From NCBI RefSeq assembly GCF_900155475.1, contig NZ_FXAM01000003.1, positions 124,001 to 188,000 of the forward strand: a DNA stretch of 64,000 nt. Direction: 5' to 3'. Below are positions 17,164 through 26,236 of this stretch, in pieces. The DNA comes from Methylomagnum ishizawai (GTDB lineage Bacteria; Pseudomonadota; Gammaproteobacteria; Methylococcales; Methylococcaceae). Below the pieces are notes generated by a model. That model did not search any database and had not been told where the DNA came from. It saw only the letters and a program-made list of their open reading frames with translations. A program made the position numbers and the translations under genes. Position 1 is the stretch's first letter. The number at the start of each line of letters is the position of its first letter.

Positions 17164-18357
17164 ATGCAAAACAAATCATATTTGATCGTGGGTGGGGGCA
17201 TCGTCGGACTGGCCACCGCCTATCGTTTGTCGGAGCGGTTTCCAGGGGCGCGGGTCACGCTATTGGAAAAGGAATCCGCCGTGGGGATGCACCAAAGCAC
17301 CCATAACAGCGGAGTGCTGCACGCGGGGCTGTACTATGCCCCCGGCTCGGCCAAGGCCCGGCTGGCGGTGGCGGGGATACGGCAGATGGTGGCGTTCTGC
17401 CGCGAGGAGCGCATCCCCCACGAGATTTGCGGCAAGCTGGTGGTGGCGACCGCGCCCGAGGAATTGCCGCGGTTGGACGAATTGCTGCGGCGCGGCGCGG
17501 CCAATGGCCTCAAGGGCTTGCGCAAGCTCGACGCCGGGGAACTCCGGGCCGTCGAACCCCATGCCCAGGGCATCGCCGCCGTCCATGTGCCGGAGGAGGG
17601 CATCGTCGATTACCGCGCCGTCTGCGACCGGCTGGCCCGGCGGGTGCAGGAGCGCGGCGGGCGCATCGTGACCCGCGCCAAGCTGGAACGCTTGGGCAAA
17701 ACCCCCAGGGGTTGGCGGGCCGGCACGGCGGAGGCCGAATTCGAGGCCGGGTTCCTCATCAACTGCGCCGGACTCCATTGCGACCGGATCGCGGCCCTGG
17801 CGGGCGAAACCGCCACGGCGCGGATCGTCCCCTTCCGCGGCGAATATTTCAGCCTGCGGCCCGCCGCCCGGCGCTTGGTGCGGCATCTGATCTATCCCGT
17901 GCCCGACCCGAGCTTCCCGTTCCTGGGCGTGCATTTCACCCGCCGCATCGATGGCGGGATCGAGGCCGGTCCCAACGCCGTGTTGGCCTTCGCCCGCGAG
18001 GGCTACCACTGGTCCAAGATCGATGGCCGCGATTTGCTGGACGCCTTGTTGTTTCCGGGACTGCACCGGTTCTTGATCCACCATGCCGCGATGGCCCGGA
18101 CCGAACTGGCCCAATCCTTTAGCAAGCGCCGTTTCTGCCGCGCCTTGCAACGGCTCGTGCCCGACCTAGCCCCGGACGACCTGGAACCCGGCGGGGCCGG
18201 GGTCAGGGCGCAAGCCATGACCCCGGCGGGCGAACTGGTGCAGGACTTCGCCCTCCTGGCCCGGCCCGACGCCCTCCACGTCCTCAACGCTCCCAGCCCG
18301 GCCGCGACCGCATCGCTCGCCATCGCCGGGCATATCCTCGACCGGATCGCGGCCTGA
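17164..18357 (+). CDS. lhgO: LhgO-like FAD-dependent L-2-hydroxyglutarate oxidase family protein
   Basis: This 397-aa DAO-family flavoprotein has the FAD-binding motif YLIVGGGIVGLATAYRL at the N-terminus. The sequence HQSTHNSGVLHAGLYYAPGS is characteristic of the LhgO/L2HGDH family, and further family-like segments are GIVDYRAVC, INCAGLHCDRIA and PFRGEYF. Characterised members oxidise L-2-hydroxyglutarate and pass electrons to the quinone pool. Here it is the first plus-strand gene of a glycan locus, five bases before the flippase. It may therefore act on another 2-hydroxyacid or simply be carried along. No ribosome site is obvious before the ATG. The family is clear but the substrate is uncertain. 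Confidence 0.85.
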   Translation: MQNKSYLIVGGGIVGLATAYRLSERFPGARVTLLEKESAVGMHQSTHNSGVLHAGLYYAPGSAKARLAVAGIRQMVAFCREERIPHEICGKLVVATAPEELPRLDELLRRGAANGLKGLRKLDAGELRAVEPHAQGIAAVHVPEEGIVDYRAVCDRLARRVQERGGRIVTRAKLERLGKTPRGWRAGTAEAEFEAGFLINCAGLHCDRIAALAGETATARIVPFRGEYFSLRPAARRLVRHLIYPVPDPSFPFLGVHFTRRIDGGIEAGPNAVLAFAREGYHWSKIDGRDLLDALLFPGLHRFLIHHAAMARTELAQSFSKRRFCRALQRLVPDLAPDDLEPGGAGVRAQAMTPAGELVQDFALLARPDALHVLNAPSPAATASLAIAGHILDRIAA

Positions 18358-18362
18358 TCCCC

Positions 18363-20117
18363 ATGGCCGTGGCTAAGGCAATGGCCCGGAACCCTACCCT
18401 GGACGGCGCTTCGGAGGACACCCGCGACGCCCCGTCCTATGGCCGGATACTCAAGTCCTCGGCCTTGATCGGCGCGGCCTCGCTGGTGAACATCGGCATC
18501 GGCATGGTCCGCACCAAGGCCATGGCGCTGTTGTTGGGACCGTCCGGCGTGGGCTTGTTGGGGCTTTATAGCGCGATTTTCGACCTGGCCCAGAGCATCG
18601 CCGGCATGGGCATCGTCAGTAGCGGCGTGCGCCAGATCGCCGAAGCCGCAGGTTCCGGCGAAACCGCCCGCATCGCCCATACCGCCGCCGTATTGCGACG
18701 CACCACTTGGTTCCTGGGGGTGTTCGGCGCGGTCCTGCTGGCCGCCTTGGCAGTCCCGGTGTCGCGGCTGAGCTTCGGCGACGCCGACCATGCCGGTGCC
18801 ATCGCCCTGCTGGCGCTGGCCGTGCTGTGCCGGGTGGTCTCGGACGGGCAGGGTGCCTTGATCCAGGGACTCCGGCGCATCGGCGACCTCGCCAAGCTGG
18901 GCATGTTGGCGGCGCTCTATAGCACCCTGATCGGCGTCCCCATCGTCTATGCGCTGGGCGAGGCGGGCGTGGTGCCGTCCCTGGTCGCGGTGGCCCTGGC
19001 CTCGTTCGCCACCTCCTGCTGGTATAGCCGCAAGGTCCGCTTTCCCGCCGTCCAGTTCAAGGCGCTACAACTGCGGCGCGAGCAAATGGCCCTGCTCAGG
19101 CTGGGCTTCGCCTTCATGGCCAGCGGCCTGATGATGATGGGCACGGCCTATTTGATCCGCATCCTGTTGTTGCGCCAATTCGGTCCCGCGGCGGCGGGCC
19201 TGTACCAAGCCGCCTGGACCCTGGGCGGCCTCTATGTCGGCTTGGTCCTGCAAGCCATGGGCGCGGATTTCTATCCCCGCTTGACCGCCGTGGCCCAGGA
19301 CGATCCGCAGTGCAACCGGCTGGTGAACGAGCAAGCCCATGTCAGCTTGTTATTGGCGGGACCGGGGGCCATCGCCACCCTGGCCCTCGCGCCCTGGGTG
19401 CTGCATCTGTTCTACGCGGCGGAATTCCAGGGGGCGGTGGAAGTGCTGCGCTGGCTATGCCTGGGGATGATGCTGAGGATCGTGTCCTGGCCCATGGGTT
19501 TCATCATCCTGGCGAAAGGGGCGCAGGGCTGGTTCTTCTGGAGTGAAACCCTGTGGACCCTGGTCTACCTCGCCCTGGCCTGGCTGGGCGTGGAGCGCCA
19601 TGGCCTGGCCGGGGCCGGCATGGCTTTCGCGTTGGCCTATGTGTTCCATTGCCTGATGGTCTATGCCATCGCCCGGCGGCTCAGCGGTTTCGCCTGGTCC
19701 GCCGCCAATGTCCGCGCCAACCTGCTGTATCTGCCCTTGATCGCCGTAGTGTTCGGTGGCTGCTACGGACTACCCGGCGACGCCGCCCTGGCTGTGGGCC
19801 TGGCTGCGACGGCATGGGGCGGAGCCTATTCGCTGCGGAGCCTGACCACCCTGGTTCCGCCGGACCGGCTGCCCCGGCGCTTCCGGCCCATCCTGGGCGG
19901 GTTGGACGCTTTGTCCGTCCGCCGCGCCCCGGCCCAAGTGGCCAAAACCCCCGCTTTCCTCGCCAAACTCGGTTTCGCCCTCATGATCGCCACGGTATTC
20001 GGCATGTGGGTACATTGGTATGGCCGGAATTATGACTGGACCCAGGACGAGGCTTGGCCCATCCTGGAATTACCCATAAGGTGGCAATCCGCAATCAAGG
20101 ATGAATACTATGGCTAA
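18363..20117 (+). CDS. Wzx-like oligosaccharide flippase (MATE/PST superfamily)
   Basis: This 584-aa membrane protein has about 12-14 hydrophobic helices spread over residues 30-560. The first helix region (LKSSALIGAASLVNIGIGMVRTK), followed by ALLLGPSGVGLLGLYS, is typical of polysaccharide transporter family flippases. These move undecaprenol-linked repeat units across the inner membrane. It is longer than most Wzx proteins (400-500 aa). The extra C-terminal part contains a basic linker and one more helix near 545. The stop overlaps the next gene by eight bases. Confidence 0.88.
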   Translation: MAVAKAMARNPTLDGASEDTRDAPSYGRILKSSALIGAASLVNIGIGMVRTKAMALLLGPSGVGLLGLYSAIFDLAQSIAGMGIVSSGVRQIAEAAGSGETARIAHTAAVLRRTTWFLGVFGAVLLAALAVPVSRLSFGDADHAGAIALLALAVLCRVVSDGQGALIQGLRRIGDLAKLGMLAALYSTLIGVPIVYALGEAGVVPSLVAVALASFATSCWYSRKVRFPAVQFKALQLRREQMALLRLGFAFMASGLMMMGTAYLIRILLLRQFGPAAAGLYQAAWTLGGLYVGLVLQAMGADFYPRLTAVAQDDPQCNRLVNEQAHVSLLLAGPGAIATLALAPWVLHLFYAAEFQGAVEVLRWLCLGMMLRIVSWPMGFIILAKGAQGWFFWSETLWTLVYLALAWLGVERHGLAGAGMAFALAYVFHCLMVYAIARRLSGFAWSAANVRANLLYLPLIAVVFGGCYGLPGDAALAVGLAATAWGGAYSLRSLTTLVPPDRLPRRFRPILGGLDALSVRRAPAQVAKTPAFLAKLGFALMIATVFGMWVHWYGRNYDWTQDEAWPILELPIRWQSAIKDEYYG

Positions 20118-20709
20118 ATACACAAGTAAATACCCTATAAATTTCGTTCCAAGCGGCACATTATCGGGGCTGGCACTAGCGGTTTGCTTGCTATTATCGC
20201 TAGGCTCAAAATCCCAGGCCGATGGGGATTATCGACTGAATCCCGGCGATAAGCTGGAAATCACCGTCTGGCAGGAGGAAAACCTCCACGCCGAAGTCAC
20301 GGTGCAACCCGATGGCACGGTGTCCTTTCCCCTGGCCGGGCCGATCCCGGCGGCGGGGAAAACCACGGCGGAATTCCTCGAAGCCTTGAAACAACGGCTG
20401 GCCCAATTCATCCCAGGTCCCGAGGTGAATGTCCGTTTGCTGGCGGCGGAAGGTAATATGGTTTATGTCACCGGCGAGGTGGCCCACCCTGGCGGTTTCA
20501 CGCTGAAGCGGCCCACCGATGTGATGCAGGCCATCAGCCTGGCCGGTGGGCTGACCGAATTCGCCCGCAAAAACAGTATCGTGATCCTACGGCGCGAGGC
20601 GGGTGGGACAACCCAATCCCTGCCCTTCGCCTATGGCGATATCGAGGATGGCGAGGGCTTGGAAGCGAATATCCAATTGCATAGCGGGGATACCATCGTC
20701 GTGCCCTGA
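20110..20709 (+). CDS. Wza-type polysaccharide export protein (short form)
   Basis: This 199-aa secreted protein has an N-terminal hydrophobic signal (LSGLALAVCLLLSLGSKSQA). A polysaccharide-export (poly_export) domain follows with YRLNPGDKLEITVWQEENL and VQPDGTVSFPLAGPIPAAGKT. An SLBB-like domain comes next (VYVTGEVAHPGGFTL, then DVMQAISLAGGLTEFA). The signal contains a Cys, but without a strong lipobox around it. It lacks the extra domains of full-length Wza and ends after the HSGDTIVVP strand. Start 20110 was chosen because AAGGA precedes it at good spacing; an ATG three codons earlier lacks one. Confidence 0.88.
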   Translation: MAKYTSKYPINFVPSGTLSGLALAVCLLLSLGSKSQADGDYRLNPGDKLEITVWQEENLHAEVTVQPDGTVSFPLAGPIPAAGKTTAEFLEALKQRLAQFIPGPEVNVRLLAAEGNMVYVTGEVAHPGGFTLKRPTDVMQAISLAGGLTEFARKNSIVILRREAGGTTQSLPFAYGDIEDGEGLEANIQLHSGDTIVVP

Positions 20710-20795
20710 AAAGCCGGTTTCATCACCCATACAACCGTGGGGCGATGAGCGATAGCGTAACCCTCCCTCTCCAGTAGGAAAATAAAAATAACAAC

Positions 20796-22043
20796 ATGGA
20801 CGATAAACAACGGTGGGGTCATTGGGTGTGGTTGGGTTTGGCCTGTTACGGGGTGCCCGGTTATGCCCCGGCGGCGCAATGGGCGCTTTCGGGCGATCTG
20901 ACCCAGCAACTACAATATAACGACAACATGAATTTCACCGCCACCCAGAAGGATACCGAATTCGGCTATCGGCTCCTCCCGGCGCTCAAGGCCGGGCTGA
21001 AAACCCTGGCTTGGAAGACGGAATTCCTGGGGCAGGGCGATATACGCCGCTACGACCATCCGCGCTGGGATTGCGATGCCTATCTTTTAGGGCTGGATAA
21101 CCATTATTCGGTCCGGCGCAATCGCTTCTCACTGGCCGGGGGCTATAGCTTGAGTTGTGCCTATCAGCAACAGTTGACCGATACCGGCATCCTGGTCCCC
21201 AACACCCAGGTGGAAAACTTCCGGGTAGCCCCGTCTTGGCAGTGGCGCTGGACCCGCCGCAGCGAAATCTCCTTGGAAACCGGCTATTCCAAAACCAATT
21301 ATGGCAAGACCAACCTAGCCACGCTCCCGACCAATGGCTCCACGCCGGATAACCCCCTGTCCACGGGGTTCATCGGCAATAAATCCTATTCCCTGCGGCT
21401 GGGTGCCAACCACCGTTGGAACCGCCAAATCACCGTGAATGGCGGGACTTATTTTTCGCGGGTCGAATACGCGGAGCCGGGCACGGCGACCCAGGAAATT
21501 TATGGCTTCCAATTCGGGGTCAATTATGCGCCACACCGGCGTTGGCTCCTGAGTTTGGGGGCCGGGCCGCGATGGACCCATTTCGAGGCCGTCAACCTTC
21601 TAGGTGCCGAGCAGTCCGCGCATACCGTGACCGGGAGCGTCGGCAATATCAGCCTGAATTATAAGGACCGGGAACAGCGCTATTCCATCGGCTATTCCAA
21701 TTCGATCAGCCCCAGCGCCATCGGTCAGGTGCAGGACTATCACAATGTCTTTTTCGATTATGCCTACCGGGTTTCCCGGCGGGTCGTGGTGGAGACCACG
21801 GTCAATTTCCTGCATAGCGAGGCCGTGGACCCAGGCCGGTCTGGAAGTTCGGCGGATAATTTCAAGCGCGATTATGTTTCCGCCAGCGCCGCCGTGTCTT
21901 GGGAGTTCGCCAAGGATTGGCGTTTGCAGGCGGGTTATACCTATCGCTGGCAGGAATATCGGCAAACCAGCGCCACCATAGAATCGAATACGGCGATGCT
22001 TTCTATCAGTTATTCATGGGGGGGTTTTCAGGGTTCTATATAG
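20796..22043 (+). CDS. Outer-membrane beta-barrel protein of the glycan locus (EpsL-like)
   Basis: This 415-aa protein has a short signal (WVWLGLACYGVPGYAPAA). Many alternating amphipathic strands rich in aromatic and polar residues follow, such as SEISLETGYSKTNYG, YSLRLGANHRW and YRWQEYRQTSATIESN, ending in SISYSW. This pattern fits a barrel of roughly 14-18 strands, as in EpsL-type proteins encoded beside polysaccharide export genes. It could be the outer-membrane exit for the polymer. The gene follows the export protein by 86 bases. Exact family assignment is not certain. Confidence 0.72.
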   Translation: MDDKQRWGHWVWLGLACYGVPGYAPAAQWALSGDLTQQLQYNDNMNFTATQKDTEFGYRLLPALKAGLKTLAWKTEFLGQGDIRRYDHPRWDCDAYLLGLDNHYSVRRNRFSLAGGYSLSCAYQQQLTDTGILVPNTQVENFRVAPSWQWRWTRRSEISLETGYSKTNYGKTNLATLPTNGSTPDNPLSTGFIGNKSYSLRLGANHRWNRQITVNGGTYFSRVEYAEPGTATQEIYGFQFGVNYAPHRRWLLSLGAGPRWTHFEAVNLLGAEQSAHTVTGSVGNISLNYKDREQRYSIGYSNSISPSAIGQVQDYHNVFFDYAYRVSRRVVVETTVNFLHSEAVDPGRSGSSADNFKRDYVSASAAVSWEFAKDWRLQAGYTYRWQEYRQTSATIESNTAMLSISYSWGGFQGSI

Positions 22044-22051
22044 GCCATTCA

Positions 22052-22075
22052 GGTGGGCCAGGAAACGCGCCCACC
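22052..22075. repeat. Short palindromic element, GGTGGGC family
   Basis: GGTGGGC and GCCCACC form perfect 7-bp arms around a 10-base loop, with CCTAC following. It lies just after the beta-barrel stop. The arms resemble those of the intergenic hairpins at 41754 and 50717, which suggests a dispersed repeat family. Confidence 0.45.
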
Positions 22076-22134
22076 CTACAGCGTTTCGGAGTCCAAGGCT
22101 GGCCTTGGCCGATGCGGAAAACCAGTTATTATCC

Positions 22135-22161
22135 GGGCTTTTACCGGCTAGGTAAAACCCC
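22135..22161 (+). terminator. Candidate rho-independent terminator after the beta-barrel gene
   Basis: GGGCTTTTACC, loop GGCTA and GGTAAAACCCC form an 11-bp stem with one mismatch. A short T-rich stretch (TTATTT) follows. It sits in the 233-bp gap before the 2-epimerase gene and would separate the export section from the glycosyl-transfer section. The T tract is short, so the call is tentative. Confidence 0.35.
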
Positions 22162-22276
22162 TTATTTACAGGATATAATAATCCCAACAATATCACGCCC
22201 CATAATTTGGACCCCACCGCCCGCTATGCCCGAATAAGGCGGCTTTATAACTCCATGGACGATAGGAAACCCACCG

Positions 22277-23398
22277 ATGGCAACGCAACATGCCCCCCGC
22301 CCGGAACTCGATCTGGTCGCGGGCGCCCGGCCCAATTTCATGAAAATCGCCCCCATCATCCGCGCCCTGGAACGCCGGGCTTCCGGCCTGGGTTGGCGTT
22401 TGATCCACACCGGCCAGCACTACGACCGGGAGATGAGCGGGGTTTTCTTCGAGGAACTCGGCATCCCGGCCCCCGATCTCGCGTTGGATGTGGGCAGCGG
22501 TTCCCATGCCGAGCAGACCGCCAAGGTCATGGTGGCTTTCGAACGGGCCTGCCTGGAACGGCGTCCGGCGGCGGTGGTGGTGGTGGGCGATGTCAATTCC
22601 ACCCTGGCCGCCGCCCTGGTCGCCAAGAAGCTGGGCATCCCGGTGGCCCATGTCGAAGCCGGCCTTAGGAGCCGCGATTGGTCCATGCCGGAGGAGGTGA
22701 ACCGGGTCGCCACCGACGCCATCGCCGACCATTTGTTCGTCACCGAGCGCAGCGGGGTCGATAACCTCCGGGCCGAAGGCAAGCCGCCCGGCAGCATCCA
22801 TTTCGTCGGCCATGTGATGATCGACAACCTGTTCTTCCAACTCGGGCAATTGGAACGGGCGGACCGGACCGGCTGGGTTTCGACCCACTTCAAACGCGAG
22901 TATCCGCGCTACGGCGTGGCCACCCTGCACCGCCCCGCCAATGTGGACGATCCCGCCACCCTGTCCAGATTGCTGGGGGCTTTGGGCGAGATCGCCAAGG
23001 ACTTGCCCCTGCTGTTCCCGGTGCATCCGAGGACACGGCGCAACCTGGAGGCGCTGGGCATCGCCCTCCATCCCGCCATCCAACTGGCCCCACCCCTGGC
23101 CTATATGGATTTCCTCAACCTGTGGAAAGACGCGGCCCTGGTCCTCACCGACAGCGGCGGCTTGCAGGAGGAAACCACGGCCCTGGGCGTGCCCTGCCTG
23201 ACCCTGCGCGACAACACCGAACGCCCCATCACCCTGACCCAGGGCACCAACGTCCTGGTCGGCACCGACCACGCCGCCATCATGCGGGAAGCGCGGCGGG
23301 CCTTGGCCGGCGGCACCCGGCCCGGCGCCTGCCCGGAGTTGTGGGATGGCCGGGCCGCCGAGCGCATCGTCGATATCCTGGCGGAGCGGCTGTCATGA
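22277..23398 (+). CDS. wecB: UDP-N-acetylglucosamine 2-epimerase (non-hydrolysing)
   Basis: This 373-aa cytoplasmic enzyme interconverts UDP-GlcNAc and UDP-ManNAc. Recognisable segments are GARPNFMKIAPI, HTGQHYDREMS, VVVVGDVNSTLA, HVEAGLRS, ATDAIADHLFVTE, LTDSGGLQEE and LRDNTERP, all in the expected order and spacing. Its stop overlaps the start of a TagA/WecG-type transferase by four bases. That coupling fits the chemistry, since TagA/WecG proteins use ManNAc-type donors. Confidence 0.95.
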   Translation: MATQHAPRPELDLVAGARPNFMKIAPIIRALERRASGLGWRLIHTGQHYDREMSGVFFEELGIPAPDLALDVGSGSHAEQTAKVMVAFERACLERRPAAVVVVGDVNSTLAAALVAKKLGIPVAHVEAGLRSRDWSMPEEVNRVATDAIADHLFVTERSGVDNLRAEGKPPGSIHFVGHVMIDNLFFQLGQLERADRTGWVSTHFKREYPRYGVATLHRPANVDDPATLSRLLGALGEIAKDLPLLFPVHPRTRRNLEALGIALHPAIQLAPPLAYMDFLNLWKDAALVLTDSGGLQEETTALGVPCLTLRDNTERPITLTQGTNVLVGTDHAAIMREARRALAGGTRPGACPELWDGRAAERIVDILAERLS

Positions 23399-24132
23399 GG
23401 CTCCATTTCATGGGCTGCGCCATCGACAACCTGAGCATGGACGAAACCTTGGACCGCATCGCCGAGTTCGTCCGCGACGGCAGGCCGCACCAACATGTGG
23501 TGGTCAATGTCGATAAGCTGGTGAAAGCCGCCCGCCAGCCCGCGCTGCGCGACATCATCAACCGCTGCCATCTGGTCAATGTCGATGGGATGCCAGTGGT
23601 CTGGGCCGGGCGTTTGCTGGGACTCCCGATCAAGGAGCGGGTGGCGGGGGTGGATTTGTTCGAGCGCTTGCTGGGCCACGCCGCCCGCCAGGGTTGGGGC
23701 GTGTATTTCCTGGGGGCCAGGCCCGAAGTGGTGGCGTGGGTGGCGGAATTGGCCCCCCGCCGCTTTCCGGGCTTGAAGGTGGCGGGCTGGCGCGACGGCT
23801 ATTGGCGGCCCGGACAAGAGGCCGAGGTGGTCGCCGCCATCCGCGCCGCCGCGCCGCAAGTGCTGTTCGTCGCCATTTCCTCGCCCAAGAAGGAGGAATT
23901 CCTGGGGGCGCACCAAGCGGCCATGGGCGTGCCCTTCGCCATGGGCGTGGGCGGCACCTTCGATGTATTCGTCGGGGCGGTGCGGCGGGCGCCCTTGTGG
24001 ATGCAGCGCTCGGGGCTGGAATGGTTCTACCGCTTCCTGCAAGAGCCCCGCCGCATGTTCCGGCGCTATTTCGTGGAGGACGCCTATTTCTTCTGGCTGT
24101 TGCTGCGCGAACTGGTCTACGCCCGCCGCTGA
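23395..24132 (+). CDS. WecG/TagA/CpsF-family glycosyltransferase
   Basis: This 245-aa GT26-family enzyme would transfer an N-acetylmannosamine-type sugar to a lipid-linked acceptor. Conserved segments are VVNVDKLVKAAR, LVNVDGMPVVWAGRLLG, RVAGVDLFERLL, VYFLGARPEVV, LFVAISSPKKEEF and GVGGTFDVFVGAVRRAPLWMQRSGLEWFYR. These include the Thr/Asp and SPKKE residues associated with catalysis in TagA. The C-terminal RRYFVEDAYFFWLLLREL helix resembles the membrane-association tail of the family. It is translationally coupled to wecB. Confidence 0.9.
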   Translation: MRLHFMGCAIDNLSMDETLDRIAEFVRDGRPHQHVVVNVDKLVKAARQPALRDIINRCHLVNVDGMPVVWAGRLLGLPIKERVAGVDLFERLLGHAARQGWGVYFLGARPEVVAWVAELAPRRFPGLKVAGWRDGYWRPGQEAEVVAAIRAAAPQVLFVAISSPKKEEFLGAHQAAMGVPFAMGVGGTFDVFVGAVRRAPLWMQRSGLEWFYRFLQEPRRMFRRYFVEDAYFFWLLLRELVYARR

Positions 24133-24197
24133 ACCCCAGGCCGGGGCGGCATCGGAACCGCCGCCTCCCCACCCACACACGATAGGGAAATCGAACC

Positions 24198-25334
24198 ATG
24201 GAAGCCCAAATATCCCTGCCCCGAGAACTGCCCCAGGCCACCCGCCCGGTCTCGCTGACCGACGCCCGCCTGCTCGCCAAGCTGCGCGGACTGGCGGTGG
24301 ACGCCCTGCGCCAGATGTACCAACCCCAGGCGGGATTGTTCGCGTTCCGCCTGCGTTTGCGGGATGGACGCCCGGTCCCGGAGGGACTGAGCCCACGCTA
24401 CACGGCCATCACCCTGCTGGGATTGGTCCACGAATATCCCGATGCCGTGAGGAGCACCCTGCATGGCGACGATCCCCTGGCGCTGTGCGAACGCCTCGCC
24501 ACCCAGGTGATCCAGGGCGGCAACCTGGGCGATGTGGCCCTGACCCTGTGGGCCGCGACCCTGTGGGGCCAGGACCGTCCGGCCGAGGCGCTCCGGCGGC
24601 GGCTGCTGGCCTTGCTGCTCCCGGAAGGCGGTTATCCCACGGTGGAACTGTCCTGGGCGCTGATGGCGGCCACCCTGGACCCGGTGTTGATCCGCAATGG
24701 CTGCGCGGAGCGGTTGGCCGGGCGTTTGCTGCGGGCCTTCCAGCCCGACAGCGGCCTGTTCCCCCACCGCGTCGGCGGGGACGGCGGCATGCGCGGCCAT
24801 GTCGCCTGCTTCGCCGACGTGGTCTATCCCATCCAGGCGCTTTCGACCTACCACGCCCTGACCGGCGAAGCCGCCGCTCTCGCCGCCGCCCGGACCTGCG
24901 GCGAACGGGCGGTGCGGAACCAGGGACCGGACGGGCAATGGTGGTGGCATTTCGACTACCGGACGGGCGAGCCGCTGGAACGCTATCCGGTCTACACCGT
25001 GCATCAGCACGGCATGGGACCGATGGCGCTGGCGGCCCTGGCCGACGCCGGCGGCCCGGCCTTCCCGGCGGCGGTGTCCAAGAGCCTGGGCTGGCTGGCT
25101 TATACCCCGGAGATCGACGGCTCCATCATCGACTGGGACCACCAACTGATCTGGCGCAAAGTGGCCCGCCGCGAACCCCCGAAACTCGCCCGCAAACTGC
25201 AAGCCGGGCTGAGCTATCTGCACGCGGGCCTGAGGATGCCGGGGCTGGATGGGTTGCTGCCGCCGAGGACGGTGGATTTCGAATGCCGCCCCTACGAATT
25301 GGGCTGGCTGCTCTACGCCTGGCCCGCCGAGTGA
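24198..25334 (+). CDS. Predicted alpha/alpha-toroid protein of the glycan locus, function unknown
   Basis: I do not recognise a precise family for this 378-aa protein. It is made of repeated helix pairs with motifs such as GGNLGDVALTLWAATLWG, LPEGGYPTVELSWALMAA, QPDSGLFPHRVGG and PDGQWWWHFDYRTG. These resemble the toroids of six-hairpin glycosidases and terpene-cyclase-like folds. No signal peptide or transmembrane helix is visible, so it is probably cytoplasmic. It sits between TagA/WecG and an FkbM methyltransferase, in step with the operon. A sugar-modifying or lyase-like activity is possible but unproven. Confidence 0.6.
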   Translation: MEAQISLPRELPQATRPVSLTDARLLAKLRGLAVDALRQMYQPQAGLFAFRLRLRDGRPVPEGLSPRYTAITLLGLVHEYPDAVRSTLHGDDPLALCERLATQVIQGGNLGDVALTLWAATLWGQDRPAEALRRRLLALLLPEGGYPTVELSWALMAATLDPVLIRNGCAERLAGRLLRAFQPDSGLFPHRVGGDGGMRGHVACFADVVYPIQALSTYHALTGEAAALAAARTCGERAVRNQGPDGQWWWHFDYRTGEPLERYPVYTVHQHGMGPMALAALADAGGPAFPAAVSKSLGWLAYTPEIDGSIIDWDHQLIWRKVARREPPKLARKLQAGLSYLHAGLRMPGLDGLLPPRTVDFECRPYELGWLLYAWPAE

Positions 25335-25369
25335 ACCCCACCGCGCCAACACACACCGAGGACAACACC

Positions 25370-26236
25370 ATGGACAACCGCATCGCCCGGGCCGACATCA
25401 TGGCGCGGCGCTTGGCTTGGGGTGCCCGCCAAGTGGGGATCGCCCGCACCTTGACCGGGCTGGCGCGGCTGGCCGCGCTGCGGCTCCGCCATCCCGCCCA
25501 GGGCCGCATCAGAACCTGCGTCGGCGGCTTGGATATCTTCTTCAACTATCCCTCCCAACTCATGCCCATGCTGGTGGTGTTCCAAGACCTGTTGGAACCC
25601 GAGTTGGCGATGGTGGCGGACTGCCTGGGACCGGGCCGGGTCGCCATCGACGTGGGCGCGTCCATCGGCACCTGGACGCTGTGCGCGGCCCGGACCGGAG
25701 CCTTGGTCCATGCCTGCGAACCGGACCCCGAGAACTTCGCCAGCCTCGGCCAGAATCTCGCCCGCAACGGGCTGGAATCCGGGGTGCGGCTCTACCGCCA
25801 AGCGCTGGGTTCCGGCGAGGGCTGGGGCGTCAACGCCCCGGAAGACCGGCTGTATCTGAACCAGGTCAGGCTGGCCGACGCCAGCGCCGCGGGCGGCACC
25901 GGGACGCGGGTACAGACCCTGGAAGGTTTCGTGCGCGATCTGGGCCTGGACTCCGTGGACCTGTTGAAAGTGAACACGGCGGGCTGCGAAAGGGAAGTGC
26001 TGGCCGGCGGCATGGCCTTGTTCCGCCAACGGCGGATCGGCCTGGCGATGTTCCTGGACGGGCTGGCGGTGCGGCCCTGGTTGGACGAACTCAGGGCGTT
26101 CGCCTACACCCTGGGGGTCCACGACGGGCGGCGTTTCATCCCGGTGGCGTCCAGCCACGACCTGGACCGGGTCCGGCCCGGCCCGATGAGCCGCTATGTG
26201 GTGGTCCAGCGCGACGCGGCACAGGCGGCCCGATGA
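25370..26236 (+). CDS. FkbM-family methyltransferase
   Basis: This 288-aa protein has a SAM-binding Rossmann core, with motif I VAIDVGASIGTWTLCAA near residue 90 and an acidic loop at VHACEPDPENFASL. The later segment SVDLLKVNTAGCEREVLAG corresponds to the FkbM pattern that usually reads LKIDVEGxExxVL. The usual Asp and Glu of that pattern are replaced here by Asn and Ala-Gly. Such enzymes O-methylate sugars in surface glycans. A GAGGA site precedes the ATG and the stop overlaps the next glycosyltransferase by four bases. Catalytic competence is less certain given the altered motif. Confidence 0.82.
   Translation: MDNRIARADIMARRLAWGARQVGIARTLTGLARLAALRLRHPAQGRIRTCVGGLDIFFNYPSQLMPMLVVFQDLLEPELAMVADCLGPGRVAIDVGASIGTWTLCAARTGALVHACEPDPENFASLGQNLARNGLESGVRLYRQALGSGEGWGVNAPEDRLYLNQVRLADASAAGGTGTRVQTLEGFVRDLGLDSVDLLKVNTAGCEREVLAGGMALFRQRRIGLAMFLDGLAVRPWLDELRAFAYTLGVHDGRRFIPVASSHDLDRVRPGPMSRYVVVQRDAAQAAR

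Noticed and set aside
22044-22276. Riboswitch before wecB
   Set aside because: Only simple hairpins are seen; no conserved riboswitch core was recognised.
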